NCBI GenBank assembly: GCA_025455895.1
Contig: JALOLQ010000031.1
Location: 1 to 12,505, forward strand
From: Solirubrobacteraceae bacterium
GTDB lineage: Bacteria > Actinomycetota > Thermoleophilia > Solirubrobacterales > Solirubrobacteraceae
Length of the DNA stretch: 12,505 bases
Reading direction: 5' to 3'
Part shown: positions 1 to 6,729 of the stretch, piece after piece
How positions within the stretch are numbered: position 1 is the first letter of the stretch
Layout of the letters: the number at the start of each line of letters is the position of its first letter
Notes under the pieces: generated by a model
Seen by the model: only the letters and a program-made list of their open reading frames with translations
Databases searched by the model: none
What the model was told of the DNA's origin: nothing
Position numbers and translations under genes: made by a program

Positions 1-978
1 CGAGGGCTCCGAGCGGTCCTGCTCGCCCCCGGCCTCGAACGGCGGCGCGCCCCCGCCCCGCCGCCAGCCGCGGCCGTCGAACGTGTCGAGCACCCCGGCC
101 TTCCAGTACGCCGGGCGCTCGGCACTGATCCGCAGCAGCTCGCGGCCGCGCCGCGGCCAGTCGAGCGGGCCGTAGCCGTGGTCCCAGCGATAGCCCACCG
201 CGCCGCGGCCGGCGACCGAGCGCGCGAGCTGCTCGTAGTCCACCCACGGCTCGCGCCGGTCGAGCGCCGGGGCGAGCAGCAGCGCCAGCCCGGTCGCGAC
301 GCCCAGCAGCACGGCGGCCGGACCGAGCTGCGCCGGCCGCAGCCGGTCGGCGAACAGGAAGCCGGCCAGCAGCACGGCGAACAGCGCGCCGGCCAGGAAC
401 GGGCGCTCGCTCTCGCGCTCGACGGCGGGGACGCCGTAGAGGACCGCGAGCGTGAAGGCCGCGGCGAACACCGACCCGGGCAGGCGCCCGGGCTCGCGCG
501 GCCAGAACGCCTGCAGCACGGCGATCGCGGCCATCGCCGAGCCGCCGAGCAGCAGCGTGTAGCGGACCCACGGCTCGTCGCCGCGGTAGGGCACGAGCGT
601 GCCGGGCAGCGCGCCGATCCCGGTGGCGATGCCGCGGGCGAGGTCGTCCCAGCGATCGGGGAGCACGTCGCGGCCGCGGATCCCGACCGAGAGCAGGACA
701 CCGGCGAGGAGCACGAGCACGATGCCGGCGAGCACGAGGTTGCGCGGCCGGCGCGCGCCGATGCCGCCGGCGGCGACGAGGCCCGCGCCCGCCAGCGTCG
801 CGACCGCGGCCATCCCCCACGCTGCGCTGGTGGCCGCCGGGGCCACGAGCTCGGCCCACGCGAGCAGGCCGACGAGCACGAGCGGCGCGAACGCGGCCAG
901 CCGCGCCCAGGCGGCCGTGACCGCCGAGCTGGCGGGCTGCTCGCGCGCGGGCGTGCCGGAGACCGCCGCCGTGCTCAC
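1..978 (-). CDS. TgpA-like membrane transglutaminase, N-terminal part (partial, runs off left edge)
   Basis: I translated 326 codons from GTG at 978 down to base 1 with no stop, so the 3' end is outside the window. The N-terminal half is strongly hydrophobic, with about seven likely membrane segments (roughly residues 27-46, 53-71, 80-97, 140-157, 169-186, 193-210, 217-237). An exported-looking region follows, ending in YWKAGVLDTFDGRGW (about residues 292-306), which resembles the region between the DUF3488 membrane part and the transglutaminase core of TgpA proteins. The Cys-His-Asp core itself is not in the window. The start is set by a GTGA overlap with the DUF58 stop and a GGGAG ribosome site six bases upstream. 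MoxR, DUF58 and TgpA genes are often adjacent; the trio is thought to act at the cell envelope, but the substrate is unknown. The family call is fairly firm, the enzymatic activity is inferred. Confidence 0.8.
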   Translation of the reverse strand, partial: MSTAAVSGTPAREQPASSAVTAAWARLAAFAPLVLVGLLAWAELVAPAATSAAWGMAAVATLAGAGLVAAGGIGARRPRNLVLAGIVLVLLAGVLLSVGIRGRDVLPDRWDDLARGIATGIGALPGTLVPYRGDEPWVRYTLLLGGSAMAAIAVLQAFWPREPGRLPGSVFAAAFTLAVLYGVPAVERESERPFLAGALFAVLLAGFLFADRLRPAQLGPAAVLLGVATGLALLLAPALDRREPWVDYEQLARSVAGRGAVGYRWDHGYGPLDWPRRGRELLRISAERPAYWKAGVLDTFDGRGWRRGGGAPPFEAGGEQDRSEPS

Positions 979-2075
979 GTCGGGCTCCCGGCGAGCGACG
1001 CCGCCGGCCGCGGCGCGACGGCCGCGTACCCCGTGCACCCGGCCACCGTGAACGCCGCCGGGCGGCCCGCGAGGCGCCCGGGCACGACGAGCACGCGCGC
1101 GCCGGCTCCGAGCCCGCGCGGCGGCTCGTTGCGCGGCCGCGCGCTGACCCACACGAGCAGACCGCGGCGCCCGGCGAGCGCGCCGAGGGCCGGGCCCTCC
1201 CCCGTCCGCGCGAGCGCCAGCCGCGCGTGCGCGTGCGGCCACGCGCGCAGGCCGGGCTCGATCAGCGCGGGGCGTCGGTCGCCGGGGGCCAGCAGCGCGC
1301 AGCCCCCGCGCTCGGCGAGGTGCACGGTCAGCGAGGCGGCCGCCCGCGCCGCAGCGTCGGCGTCCGCCTCGGTCGCTCCGCGCAGATCCAGCACGACGAC
1401 CGGGCGCTGGTCGCCGTCGTCCTGCAGGACGCGCTCGTGCAGCTCGCCGGTGCGCGAGTAGAGCGGCCACGCGATCCGCGAGGCGGGGGTGCCGGGCCGG
1501 TGGGCGCGCAGGCCGGCGAGGTCGACCTCGGCCGCGCCGCCGCGGCGGGCCGTGCGGCGCAGGCCCCGGGCGCCGCGCGCCCCCGCGGCGGGCGCCTCGA
1601 GCACCGGCTCCACGCGCGGCAGGACGAGCACCTCGTCCTGCGGTCCGGTGCCCGGCACGAGGCGCTCGGACAGCCCGAGCGGGTCGCGCACGAGCACCGC
1701 CGGCGGCGCCAGCGTGCGCCGGCCGCGCCGGGAGAAGCGCGCCCGGATCCGCACGCGGCTGCGCCGGCGCCCGGCGGCCAGGCGCGCCGGGGACCGCAGC
1801 AGCGGGTCGTGCACCTCGCCGGCGGGCGGCGCCACGCGGCCGCCGATGACGTCGAGCTCGACGAGCAGCGGCTCGTCCTCCTGCACGCGGGTCGCGGCCA
1901 GGCGCCGCTCGACGCGGACGCCGCGGCTCGCCAGCCGGACCCAGACGCCGGCGATCAGACCCAGCACGAGCAGCACGATCGCCGGCACGTAGAGCGCCTC
2001 GCCGTCGAACAGCCCGGCGGCGATCAGCAGGCCGGCGCCCAGGAGCACCGTGCCGGTCGCCCCGTGCCGGCGCAC
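975..2075 (-). CDS. DUF58 domain protein with two N-terminal membrane segments
   Basis: This 366-residue protein has two hydrophobic segments near the N-terminus (about residues 8-25 and 28-47) followed by a soluble region. The DUF58 core lies around residues 185-232, including PGTPASRIAW (194-203) and the following strand VVVLDLRG (226-233). In many DUF58 proteins the motif reads GDD.R.I.W and the strand continues into a von Willebrand A metal-binding site; here the acidic pair is replaced by TPAS and no clear DxSxS is seen, so metal binding is doubtful. The start is GTG at 2075, nine bases after the moxR stop, with AGGGG six bases upstream. The stop overlaps the next gene in GTGA. Families of this type partner MoxR ATPases; the exact function is unknown. 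Confidence 0.82.
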   Translation of the reverse strand: MRRHGATGTVLLGAGLLIAAGLFDGEALYVPAIVLLVLGLIAGVWVRLASRGVRVERRLAATRVQEDEPLLVELDVIGGRVAPPAGEVHDPLLRSPARLAAGRRRSRVRIRARFSRRGRRTLAPPAVLVRDPLGLSERLVPGTGPQDEVLVLPRVEPVLEAPAAGARGARGLRRTARRGGAAEVDLAGLRAHRPGTPASRIAWPLYSRTGELHERVLQDDGDQRPVVVLDLRGATEADADAAARAAASLTVHLAERGGCALLAPGDRRPALIEPGLRAWPHAHARLALARTGEGPALGALAGRRGLLVWVSARPRNEPPRGLGAGARVLVVPGRLAGRPAAFTVAGCTGYAAVAPRPAASLAGSPT

Positions 2076-2084
2076 CGCGGGCCC

Positions 2085-3065
2085 CTAGCGGGCGGGCGTC
2101 GCCGCGAGGGCGTCGGCGACGATCTGGTCGGGGGTCGCGTCCAGCGCCTCCGGCGAGAGCACGATCCGGTGGCCGAGCACGGCCGGCGCCAGCGCCTGGA
2201 CGTCGTCGGGCAGCACGTGGTCGCGGCCGGCGAGCAGCGCCCGGGCCTTCGCGGCGCGCAGCAGCATCAGCCCGGCGCGGGGGCTGGCGCCGAGCTCGGT
2301 GCGCCGGTCCTCGCGGGTGTGCGCGAGCAGCGCGACGACGTAGGCCCGCAGCGCGTCCGAGGCGTGCACGCGCCGGGCGGCGCTCTGGGCCTCGAGCACC
2401 TCGGCGGCGCTCGCCACCGGCTCGATCGCCTCGGTCCGGTCGCCGCCCTCGTGCGCGGCGAGCATCTCGGCCTCGGCGGCCGCCGAGGGATAGCCGAGCG
2501 CGAGGCGCACCATGAAACGGTCGACCTGGGCCTCCGGGAGCGGGTAGGTGCCCTCGAACTCGACCGGGTTCTGGGTCGCCAGGACGATGAAGGGGCGCGC
2601 GAGCTCGTGCGAATGGACGTCGACCGTCACGCGCCGCTCCTGCATGCACTCGAGCAGGCCGGACTGGGTCTTCGGCGAGGCGCGGTTGATCTCGTCGACC
2701 ACGACGACGTTCGCGAACACCGGCCCCGGGCGGAACTCGAACGCCTCGAGCCGGCGGTTGTAGACGTTCGTGCCGACCACGTCGGCCGGCAGCAGGTCGG
2801 CCGTGCACTGGATCCGGGCGAACTCGAGATCGAGCGAGCGCGCGACCGCGCGCGCCAGCGTCGTCTTGCCCACGCCGGGCAGGTCCTCGATCAGCACGTG
2901 GCCCTCGGCGAGCATCGCGACGATCACGTCGCCGACGACCTCCGGGCGCACCTGCGCGGCGCCCATGACCGATTCGGCGACGCGGCGCCCGAGCGCGCGC
3001 GCGGCGGCGACCTCCGCGTCCGTGACGCCCGCCAGGGGCCCGGCCGGGTCGCCGTAGGCGGTCAC
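2085..3065 (-). CDS. MoxR-family AAA+ ATPase
   Basis: This is a 326-residue AAA+ ATPase of the MoxR group. Walker A is LPGVGKTT (62-69), Walker B is VVVDE (121-125) followed by INRASPKTQ, sensor 1 is in LATQNP (162-167), and a VDRF arginine region lies at 181-184; a lid domain fills the C-terminus. Length and motif order match full-length family members. The start is GTG at 3065, which overlaps the coaBC stop as GTGA. A much longer open frame continues upstream through coaBC, but it is Arg/Pro/Ala-rich read-through with no family signature. MoxR ATPases generally act as chaperones for metal-site or membrane-complex assembly and are found with DUF58 proteins, as here. The specific client is not deducible. 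Confidence 0.92.
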   Translation of the reverse strand: MTAYGDPAGPLAGVTDAEVAAARALGRRVAESVMGAAQVRPEVVGDVIVAMLAEGHVLIEDLPGVGKTTLARAVARSLDLEFARIQCTADLLPADVVGTNVYNRRLEAFEFRPGPVFANVVVVDEINRASPKTQSGLLECMQERRVTVDVHSHELARPFIVLATQNPVEFEGTYPLPEAQVDRFMVRLALGYPSAAAEAEMLAAHEGGDRTEAIEPVASAAEVLEAQSAARRVHASDALRAYVVALLAHTREDRRTELGASPRAGLMLLRAAKARALLAGRDHVLPDDVQALAPAVLGHRIVLSPEALDATPDQIVADALAATPAR

Positions 3066-4318
3066 GGCCCGCCGCGCGCTCCCGCGCCGGCGCGCAGCTC
3101 GCCGGCCACCTCGAGGATCGTGCGCGCGACGTCGGCCTTCGTCGCCCGCGGGACGTGGCGCTCGCCCGCCGCGGTGAGGATCGTGACCTCGTTCTCGAGC
3201 GCGTCGAAGCCGATCCCGGCGCCGCTGACGTCGTTGACGACGATCGCGTCGAGGCCCTTGCGCGCGAGCTTGTCGCGCCCGTAGTCGAGCGCGCCCTCGC
3301 CGTGCTCGGCGGCGAAGCCGATCACGACCTGGCCCGGGCGGCGCAGCGGTGCCAGCGCGCCGAGCACGTCGGTCGTCGGCTCGAGCACGATCGCCAGGCC
3401 GTCGCGCCCGGCCTTCTTGAGCTTCCCGGCGGCCGGGTCGGCGGGCCGGAAGTCGGCCACCGCGGCGGCCATGAGCAGCAGGTCGCACGCCGGGAACCCG
3501 GCACGGGCGGCGGTCTCGAGCTCGGCGGCGGTCTGGACGTCCACGTAGCGGATACGCGGATGACGGGGCAGCCGGACGTTCGCCGCGATCACCGTGACGT
3601 CGGCGCCGAGCGCGGCGGCCTCCTCGGCCAGGGCGAACCCCATCCGGCCCGACGAGCGGTTGCCCACGTAGCGCACGGCGTCGATCGGCTCGCGCGTGCC
3701 GCCCGCGGTGACCAGGACGCGCAGGCCGTCCCAGGGCCGCGTCCCGTCCGGGACGAGCGCCTCGACCGCGGCCAGCAGGGCCTCGGGGGCGGCCAGCCGG
3801 CCGGCGCCCCACTCGTTGCGGCTCGCGAGCGCACCCACCTCCGGCTCGACGATGGTCGCGCCGCGCTCGCGCAGCGTCGCGACGTTGGCCTGCGTCGCCG
3901 GGTGCTCCCACATGTGGTGGTTCATCGCCGGCGCGACGAGCAGGGGGCACGTGGCGGCGAGGGCGGCGCTCGTCAGCAGGTTGTCGGCGTGGCCGCCGGC
4001 GAGCTTGGCGATCGTGTTCGCGGTCGCCGGCGCGATCAGGTAGGCGTCGGCGTTGCGCACGAGCTCGAGGTGGCTCAGCGGGTCGTGCTCGGGCGCAGGC
4101 TGGTCCGGGAACGCGCCCCGGGCCGGGTCGCGCTCCCACTCGGTGGTGAGCACCGGCGCGCCGGTGAGCGCGGCGAACGAGAGCCCGCCGACGAAGCGCT
4201 GGGCGTCCGGGGTCTGCACGACGCGGACGGCGTGCCCGGCCTTCGTGGCCAGGCGCACGAGCTCGAGCGCCCGGTAGGCGGCGATCCCTCCGCAGACCCC
4301 GAGCAGGATGCGGGCCAT
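3062..4318 (-). CDS. coaBC: Bifunctional phosphopantothenoylcysteine decarboxylase / phosphopantothenate-cysteine ligase
   Basis: CoaBC (Dfp) makes 4'-phosphopantetheine for coenzyme A in two steps: CTP-dependent joining of cysteine to phosphopantothenate, then flavin-dependent decarboxylation. The 418-residue protein has the CoaC domain at about 1-190, with GVCGGIAAY (7-15), the active-site SH at 82-83, APATAN (96-101) and PAMN (130-133). The CoaB domain follows from about 197, with VTAGGTREPID (203-213), GNRSSGRMGF (219-228) and the KLKK lysines (299-302). The clamp that carries Cys158 in E. coli reads ALASRNEWGAGRL here, with Ser166 in the Cys place. The start is ATG at 4318, 41 bases after rpoZ; the ribosome site is weak. 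The stop overlaps moxR. Confidence 0.94.
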   Translation of the reverse strand: MARILLGVCGGIAAYRALELVRLATKAGHAVRVVQTPDAQRFVGGLSFAALTGAPVLTTEWERDPARGAFPDQPAPEHDPLSHLELVRNADAYLIAPATANTIAKLAGGHADNLLTSAALAATCPLLVAPAMNHHMWEHPATQANVATLRERGATIVEPEVGALASRNEWGAGRLAAPEALLAAVEALVPDGTRPWDGLRVLVTAGGTREPIDAVRYVGNRSSGRMGFALAEEAAALGADVTVIAANVRLPRHPRIRYVDVQTAAELETAARAGFPACDLLLMAAAVADFRPADPAAGKLKKAGRDGLAIVLEPTTDVLGALAPLRRPGQVVIGFAAEHGEGALDYGRDKLARKGLDAIVVNDVSGAGIGFDALENEVTILTAAGERHVPRATKADVARTILEVAGELRAGAGARGGP

Positions 4319-4336
4319 GACGTGCGTCCGGTCGCC

Positions 4337-4359
4337 GGCGGGACGGGGCCCCGCCCGCC
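4337..4359 (-). promoter_or_regulatory. GC-rich hairpin in the rpoZ-coaBC gap
   Basis: Almost the whole 41-base gap between the rpoZ stop and the coaBC start can fold. GGCGGG and CGGGG pair with CCCCG and CCCGCC, giving up to 11 G-C/C-G pairs with a single bulged A at 4343 and a tight GGCC loop. No T-run follows on the minus strand, so it does not look like a standard intrinsic terminator. It might tune read-through, protect the upstream mRNA end or mark a processing site. The structure is visible in the sequence; any role is a guess, and strong GC stems are common by chance in such DNA. Confidence 0.35.
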
Positions 4360-4587
4360 CTACCGGTAGTGGTAGGAGATCTTGCCCCCGGCGACCTCCT
4401 CGAGGGCGATCGTCAGGTAGTTCTTGGAGTGCGAGTCCACCATCGGCGGCGGGAACTCGTCGAACGTCCCCTCGCCGAGGTTGTGGTAGTAGCTGTTGAT
4501 CTGGCGCGCCCGCTTGGCGGCGACCAGCACGGCGGCGTAGTTCGAGTCGACCTGCTCGAGCAGCGTGTCGATGCGGGGCTGGATCAT
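4360..4587 (-). CDS. rpoZ: DNA-directed RNA polymerase omega subunit
   Basis: The 75-residue product matches RpoZ in length and signature. It begins IQPRIDTLLEQVDSNYAAV, continues with the conserved AAKRARQINSYYH (residues 23-35) and ends with SKNYLTIALEEVAGGKISY. Omega helps fold and assemble the beta' subunit of RNA polymerase. The ATG at 4587 overlaps the gmk TGA in an ATGA junction, so the two are likely translationally coupled; gmk-rpoZ is a widely conserved pair. The FDEFPPP segment before the C-terminal helix is an insertion typical of actinobacterial omega, as far as I recall. The identity is secure. Confidence 0.95.
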   Translation of the reverse strand: MIQPRIDTLLEQVDSNYAAVLVAAKRARQINSYYHNLGEGTFDEFPPPMVDSHSKNYLTIALEEVAGGKISYHYR

Positions 4588-5159
4588 GCGCCCAGTCTAC
4601 CCGGACCGGCGAGCGCCTCCTGCACCAGCGCGGTCAGCTCCTCGGCGGCCTCGTGGAGGCGGTCGTTGACGACGACGTGCGGGAACTCTCCCTGCGCCGC
4701 CAGCTCCTGCTCGGCGACGCCCAGCCGGCGCTCGATGACGCCGGGCTCGTCCGTGCCGCGGCCGACGAGCCGCTCGCGGAGCGCGTCACCCGAGGGCGGG
4801 GCGATGAACACCTGGAAGGCCTCCGGCAGCGTGGCACGGATCTGGCGCGCGCCCTGGACCTCGATCTCCAGCACGACCGGCTCGCCGGCCCCGGCGCGCC
4901 GCTCGAGCTCCGCGCGCAGCGTCCCGTAGCGGCGCCCGGCGTATTCGGCGTGCTCGACGAACGCGCCGTCGCGCACGAGCCGATCGAAGTCCGCCTCGCT
5001 CAGGAAGTGATAGTCGACCCCGTCCACCTCGCCGGGGCGCGGGTCGCGCGTCGTCGCCGACACGCTCAGCCCGAGGTCCGGGAGCCGCTCGCGCAGCAGC
5101 CGGATCAGCGTGCCCTTGCCGACCCCGGAGGGCCCGGTGATGACGATGACGCGTGACAC
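4584..5159 (-). CDS. gmk: Guanylate kinase
   Basis: Gmk phosphorylates GMP to GDP with ATP. With the start used here (GTG at 5159) the protein has 191 residues. The P-loop is GPSGVGKGT (9-17) and the GMP-binding stretch is SATTRDPRPGEVDGVDYHF (34-52). EIEVQGARQI (98-107), the lid residues GRGTDE (133-138) and HVVVND (161-166) follow. All key family motifs are present. The start is uncertain. ATG at 5228 in the same frame would add 23 Pro/Ala/Arg-rich residues. Neither start has a good ribosome site; GTG 5159 gives the usual short lead to the P-loop and family length. A TAGTGT hexamer ten bases before this GTG could be a -10 element, but no -35 is seen. The stop overlaps rpoZ in ATGA. Confidence 0.93.
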   Translation of the reverse strand: MSRVIVITGPSGVGKGTLIRLLRERLPDLGLSVSATTRDPRPGEVDGVDYHFLSEADFDRLVRDGAFVEHAEYAGRRYGTLRAELERRAGAGEPVVLEIEVQGARQIRATLPEAFQVFIAPPSGDALRERLVGRGTDEPGVIERRLGVAEQELAAQGEFPHVVVNDRLHEAAEELTALVQEALAGPGRLGA

Positions 5160-5335
5160 GGGGACGGGAACACTAGGCAGCGCACCGGCGGCTGGCCCCC
5201 GGGCCCGCTTACGGGGAGCTGGAGGCATCGCGAGGTCATGCGGGATGGATGACGCCGCACGCGCACGCGGGACAGTGCGCAAGCACGGGCCGCGTGCCGC
5301 GGGTGGCGTCAGGCGCCCGCAGGACCCGCGAGGCG
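5160..5335. other. mihF-gmk intergenic region
   Basis: These 176 bases separate the mihF stop from the chosen gmk start. On the minus strand I see short GC hairpins just after mihF, for example 5290-5302 (CCGCG, three-base loop, CGCGG), but no T-run. I see no convincing -35/-10 pair. If gmk starts at ATG 5228 the gap shrinks to 107 bases. No open frame here has family features. Confidence 0.5.
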
Positions 5336-5689
5336 CTAGCTCAGGCGGGCGCGGAGGAGCTCGACGAGCTCCTTGCGCTGGCGGTCCGAGAGCCCGCCGA
5401 CCGTCTTGCTCGGCGAGATCCGGCACTGCTGGAGGATCTTGTTGGCCTTGACCCGCCCGTACTTCGGCACCGCCAGCAGCAGCTCGATGACCTTCGCCGT
5501 CTCGAGGTACTCGGGCGGGTTCTCGAGCAGCCGGTCGATCGTCGTCTTGCGGGCCTTCAGATCCCGCTTGATCTGCGCGCGCTGGGTGCGGATGTGGTTC
5601 GCGCGCTGGAGTGCCTCCATCCGCTGGATGTGCGACCGCTCCGGGGCCGAGGCCTGCTTGGGAGCGTTGATGTCGGTCGCCGGCGGCAC
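5336..5689 (-). CDS. mihF: Integration host factor, actinobacterial type (mIHF)
   Basis: mIHF is a small nucleoid-associated DNA-bending protein of actinobacteria, unrelated in fold to proteobacterial IHF; it was found as a host factor for phage L5 integration and is essential in mycobacteria. The 117-residue product from GTG 5689 carries the conserved stretch MEALQRANHIRTQRAQIKRD (24-43), PPEYLETAKV (58-67), the helix-two-turn-helix VPKYGRVKANKIL (74-86) and CRISPSKTVGGLSDRQR (89-105). The start is a choice: ATG 5620 would cut conserved-looking residues, and ATG 5794 would add 35 residues encoded by AT-richer DNA with no family likeness and would place the promoter-like hexamers inside the gene. 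GTG 5689 lies nine bases after a TATGCT -10 element and lacks a ribosome site, suggesting a leaderless or near-leaderless mRNA. The family call is secure, the start moderate. Confidence 0.9.
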   Translation of the reverse strand: MPPATDINAPKQASAPERSHIQRMEALQRANHIRTQRAQIKRDLKARKTTIDRLLENPPEYLETAKVIELLLAVPKYGRVKANKILQQCRISPSKTVGGLSDRQRKELVELLRARLS

Positions 5690-5698
5690 TGGGCGGCG

Positions 5699-5726
5699 AG
5701 CATACAGATTCGGTTCGGGCGGGCAA
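5699..5726 (-). promoter_or_regulatory. Candidate sigma-A-type promoter for mihF
   Basis: On the minus strand TTGCCC (5726-5721) and TATGCT (5704-5699) are separated by 16 bases. They match four of six bases of each housekeeping consensus hexamer (TTGACA, TATAAT). The predicted transcript start falls at or just before the mihF GTG at 5689. The region is AT-richer than its surroundings, as expected of a promoter. This is seen by eye only; no scoring matrix was run. Confidence 0.5.
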
Positions 5727-5747
5727 GGTCCGGCGTGCAGATTCGCC

Positions 5748-5768
5748 TTGACCTCAGGCTGAGGTGAA
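5748..5768. promoter_or_regulatory. 21-bp palindrome, candidate operator upstream of mihF
   Basis: The half-sites TTGACCTCAG and CTGAGGTGAA flank a central G at 5758 and match each other as reverse complements except for one G:G pair (5750/5766). It lies 21 bases upstream of the candidate -35 of mihF, with its centre about 67 bases from the predicted transcript start, a usual distance for an activator site. The symmetry is directly visible; a protein binding it is inferred and unknown. Confidence 0.45.
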
Positions 5769-5779
5769 GCGTTCTTCAC
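5764..5779. repeat. Inverted repeat overlapping the 21-bp palindrome
   Basis: GTGAAG (5764-5769) and CTTCAC (5774-5779) are perfect reverse complements with a four-base spacer. They share bases 5764-5768 with the right half of the 21-bp palindrome, so two dyads overlap here. It could be a second binding site or a hairpin in a longer transcript; it may also be chance. Confidence 0.3.
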
Positions 5780-5804
5780 GGTGGTTGACCCCATCACGCC
5801 GATT

Positions 5805-5821
5805 TGCAGGGATTTCCCGCA
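5805..5821. repeat. 17-bp imperfect inverted repeat after pyrD
   Basis: TGCAGGGATTTCCCGCA pairs over seven positions with one A:C mismatch and a two-base centre. It starts 30 bases beyond the pyrD stop on the minus strand. No T-run follows, so a terminator role is weakly supported; an operator is equally possible. Confidence 0.3.
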
Positions 5822-5850
5822 GTCCGAAAACGAGTCTTGTGCGGAGTCGC

Positions 5851-6729
5851 TCAACGATTCCCGCTGTTTGCGGATTCCGCGCCCAACTCGCGCGCGATCC
5901 GCGCCCCGGCCGCGGGGTCGCGGAAGCTCTCGGTGCCCACCGCGACGAGCGTGGCGCCCGCATCGAGGAACTGACGGGCGTGACGGCCGCTGGCGACCCC
6001 GCCCATCCCGATCACGGGCAGCGCGACCCGCCGGGCGACCGCCGCGACCTGCGCGAGCGCGACGGCGCGCACCGCGGGACCGGACATCCCGCCGGTCCCG
6101 CCTCCCAGCCAGGGCGCGCCGCTCCCGTCGGGGTGCGGCGCGAAGGCGCGCAGCGTGTTGATCAGCGAGACGGCGTCCGCCCCGGCGTCCTCGGCGGCCT
6201 GCGCCACCAGCGCGACGTCGGCGGTGTTCGGCGTGAGCTTCACGATCAGCGGCTTGGCGGTGCGCGGGCGCACCGCCCGCACGAGCGCCCCGAGCTCGGC
6301 GGGGTCGGCGCCGAGGTCGAGGCCGGTCTTCACGTTCGGGCACGAGACGTTGAGCTCGATCGCGGCGATCTCGCGGCGCGCGTCGACCGCCTCGACCAGG
6401 CGCACCACCTCGTCCGCGGTCGAGCCCATGACGTTCGTGATCAGCGGCACGGGCAGCCGCGCGAGCTCGGGCAGGTCGTGCTCGAGGTAGCCGGCGAGCC
6501 CCTTGTTGGGCAGGCCGATCGAGTTGATCATCCCGCCCGGGGTCTCGTAGAGGCGCGGCGGCGGGTTGCCCTCGCGCGGCTCGAGCGTGATCGTCTTCGA
6601 GACGTAGGCCGCGAACGGGAACGCGCCGTCGAGGGCGGGGCCGAACGCGCGCCGCGCGGCGATCGCGTCGAACGTCCCGGAGCCGTTGACGACCGGGTGG
6701 GCGAGCTGGAGGCCGCAGAACGCGGTCAA
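5851..6729 (-). CDS. pyrD: Dihydroorotate dehydrogenase, class 1B catalytic subunit
   Basis: PyrD oxidises dihydroorotate to orotate on FMN; the class 1B form passes electrons through PyrK to NAD. The 292-residue protein has NGSGTF (15-20), YVSKTIT (42-48, Lys45), LNVSCPN (126-132) with the class 1 catalytic base Cys130, IVKLTPN (162-168) with Lys164, SLINTLRA (188-195) and the phosphate/FMN motifs GGTGGMSGP (210-218) and GMGGVASG (241-248). The start is TTG at 6729: it overlaps the pyrK stop as TTGA, mirrors the other overlaps in this operon, and puts the first conserved residues at the usual position. The long frame upstream of it lies inside pyrK and has no family likeness. A quinone-linked class 2 enzyme is ruled out by the active-site Cys and the adjacent pyrK. 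Confidence 0.94.
   Translation of the reverse strand: MTAFCGLQLAHPVVNGSGTFDAIAARRAFGPALDGAFPFAAYVSKTITLEPREGNPPPRLYETPGGMINSIGLPNKGLAGYLEHDLPELARLPVPLITNVMGSTADEVVRLVEAVDARREIAAIELNVSCPNVKTGLDLGADPAELGALVRAVRPRTAKPLIVKLTPNTADVALVAQAAEDAGADAVSLINTLRAFAPHPDGSGAPWLGGGTGGMSGPAVRAVALAQVAAVARRVALPVIGMGGVASGRHARQFLDAGATLVAVGTESFRDPAAGARIARELGAESANSGNR

Noticed and set aside
1227..3284. Plus-strand open frame of 685 codons opposite DUF58 and moxR
   Set aside because: Low-complexity Arg/Ala/Gly product without recognisable domains; the opposite strand carries clear genes.
2085..4139. A 684-residue version of the MoxR protein
   Set aside because: The N-terminal half is out-of-frame coaBC sequence rich in Arg and Pro; MoxR homology begins after GTG 3065.
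5159..5200. Promoter for gmk with TAGTGT as -10
   Set aside because: No acceptable -35 at 15-18 bases upstream; a single hexamer is too weak to annotate.
5283..5297. Hairpin GCACG-loop-CGTGC after mihF as a terminator
   Set aside because: Only five pairs, no T-run on the minus strand, and similar stems are frequent by chance in this composition.
5336..5794. Longer mIHF starting at ATG 5794
   Set aside because: The added residues have no similarity to mIHF and the DNA is AT-richer, with promoter-like and palindromic elements, which fits non-coding DNA better.
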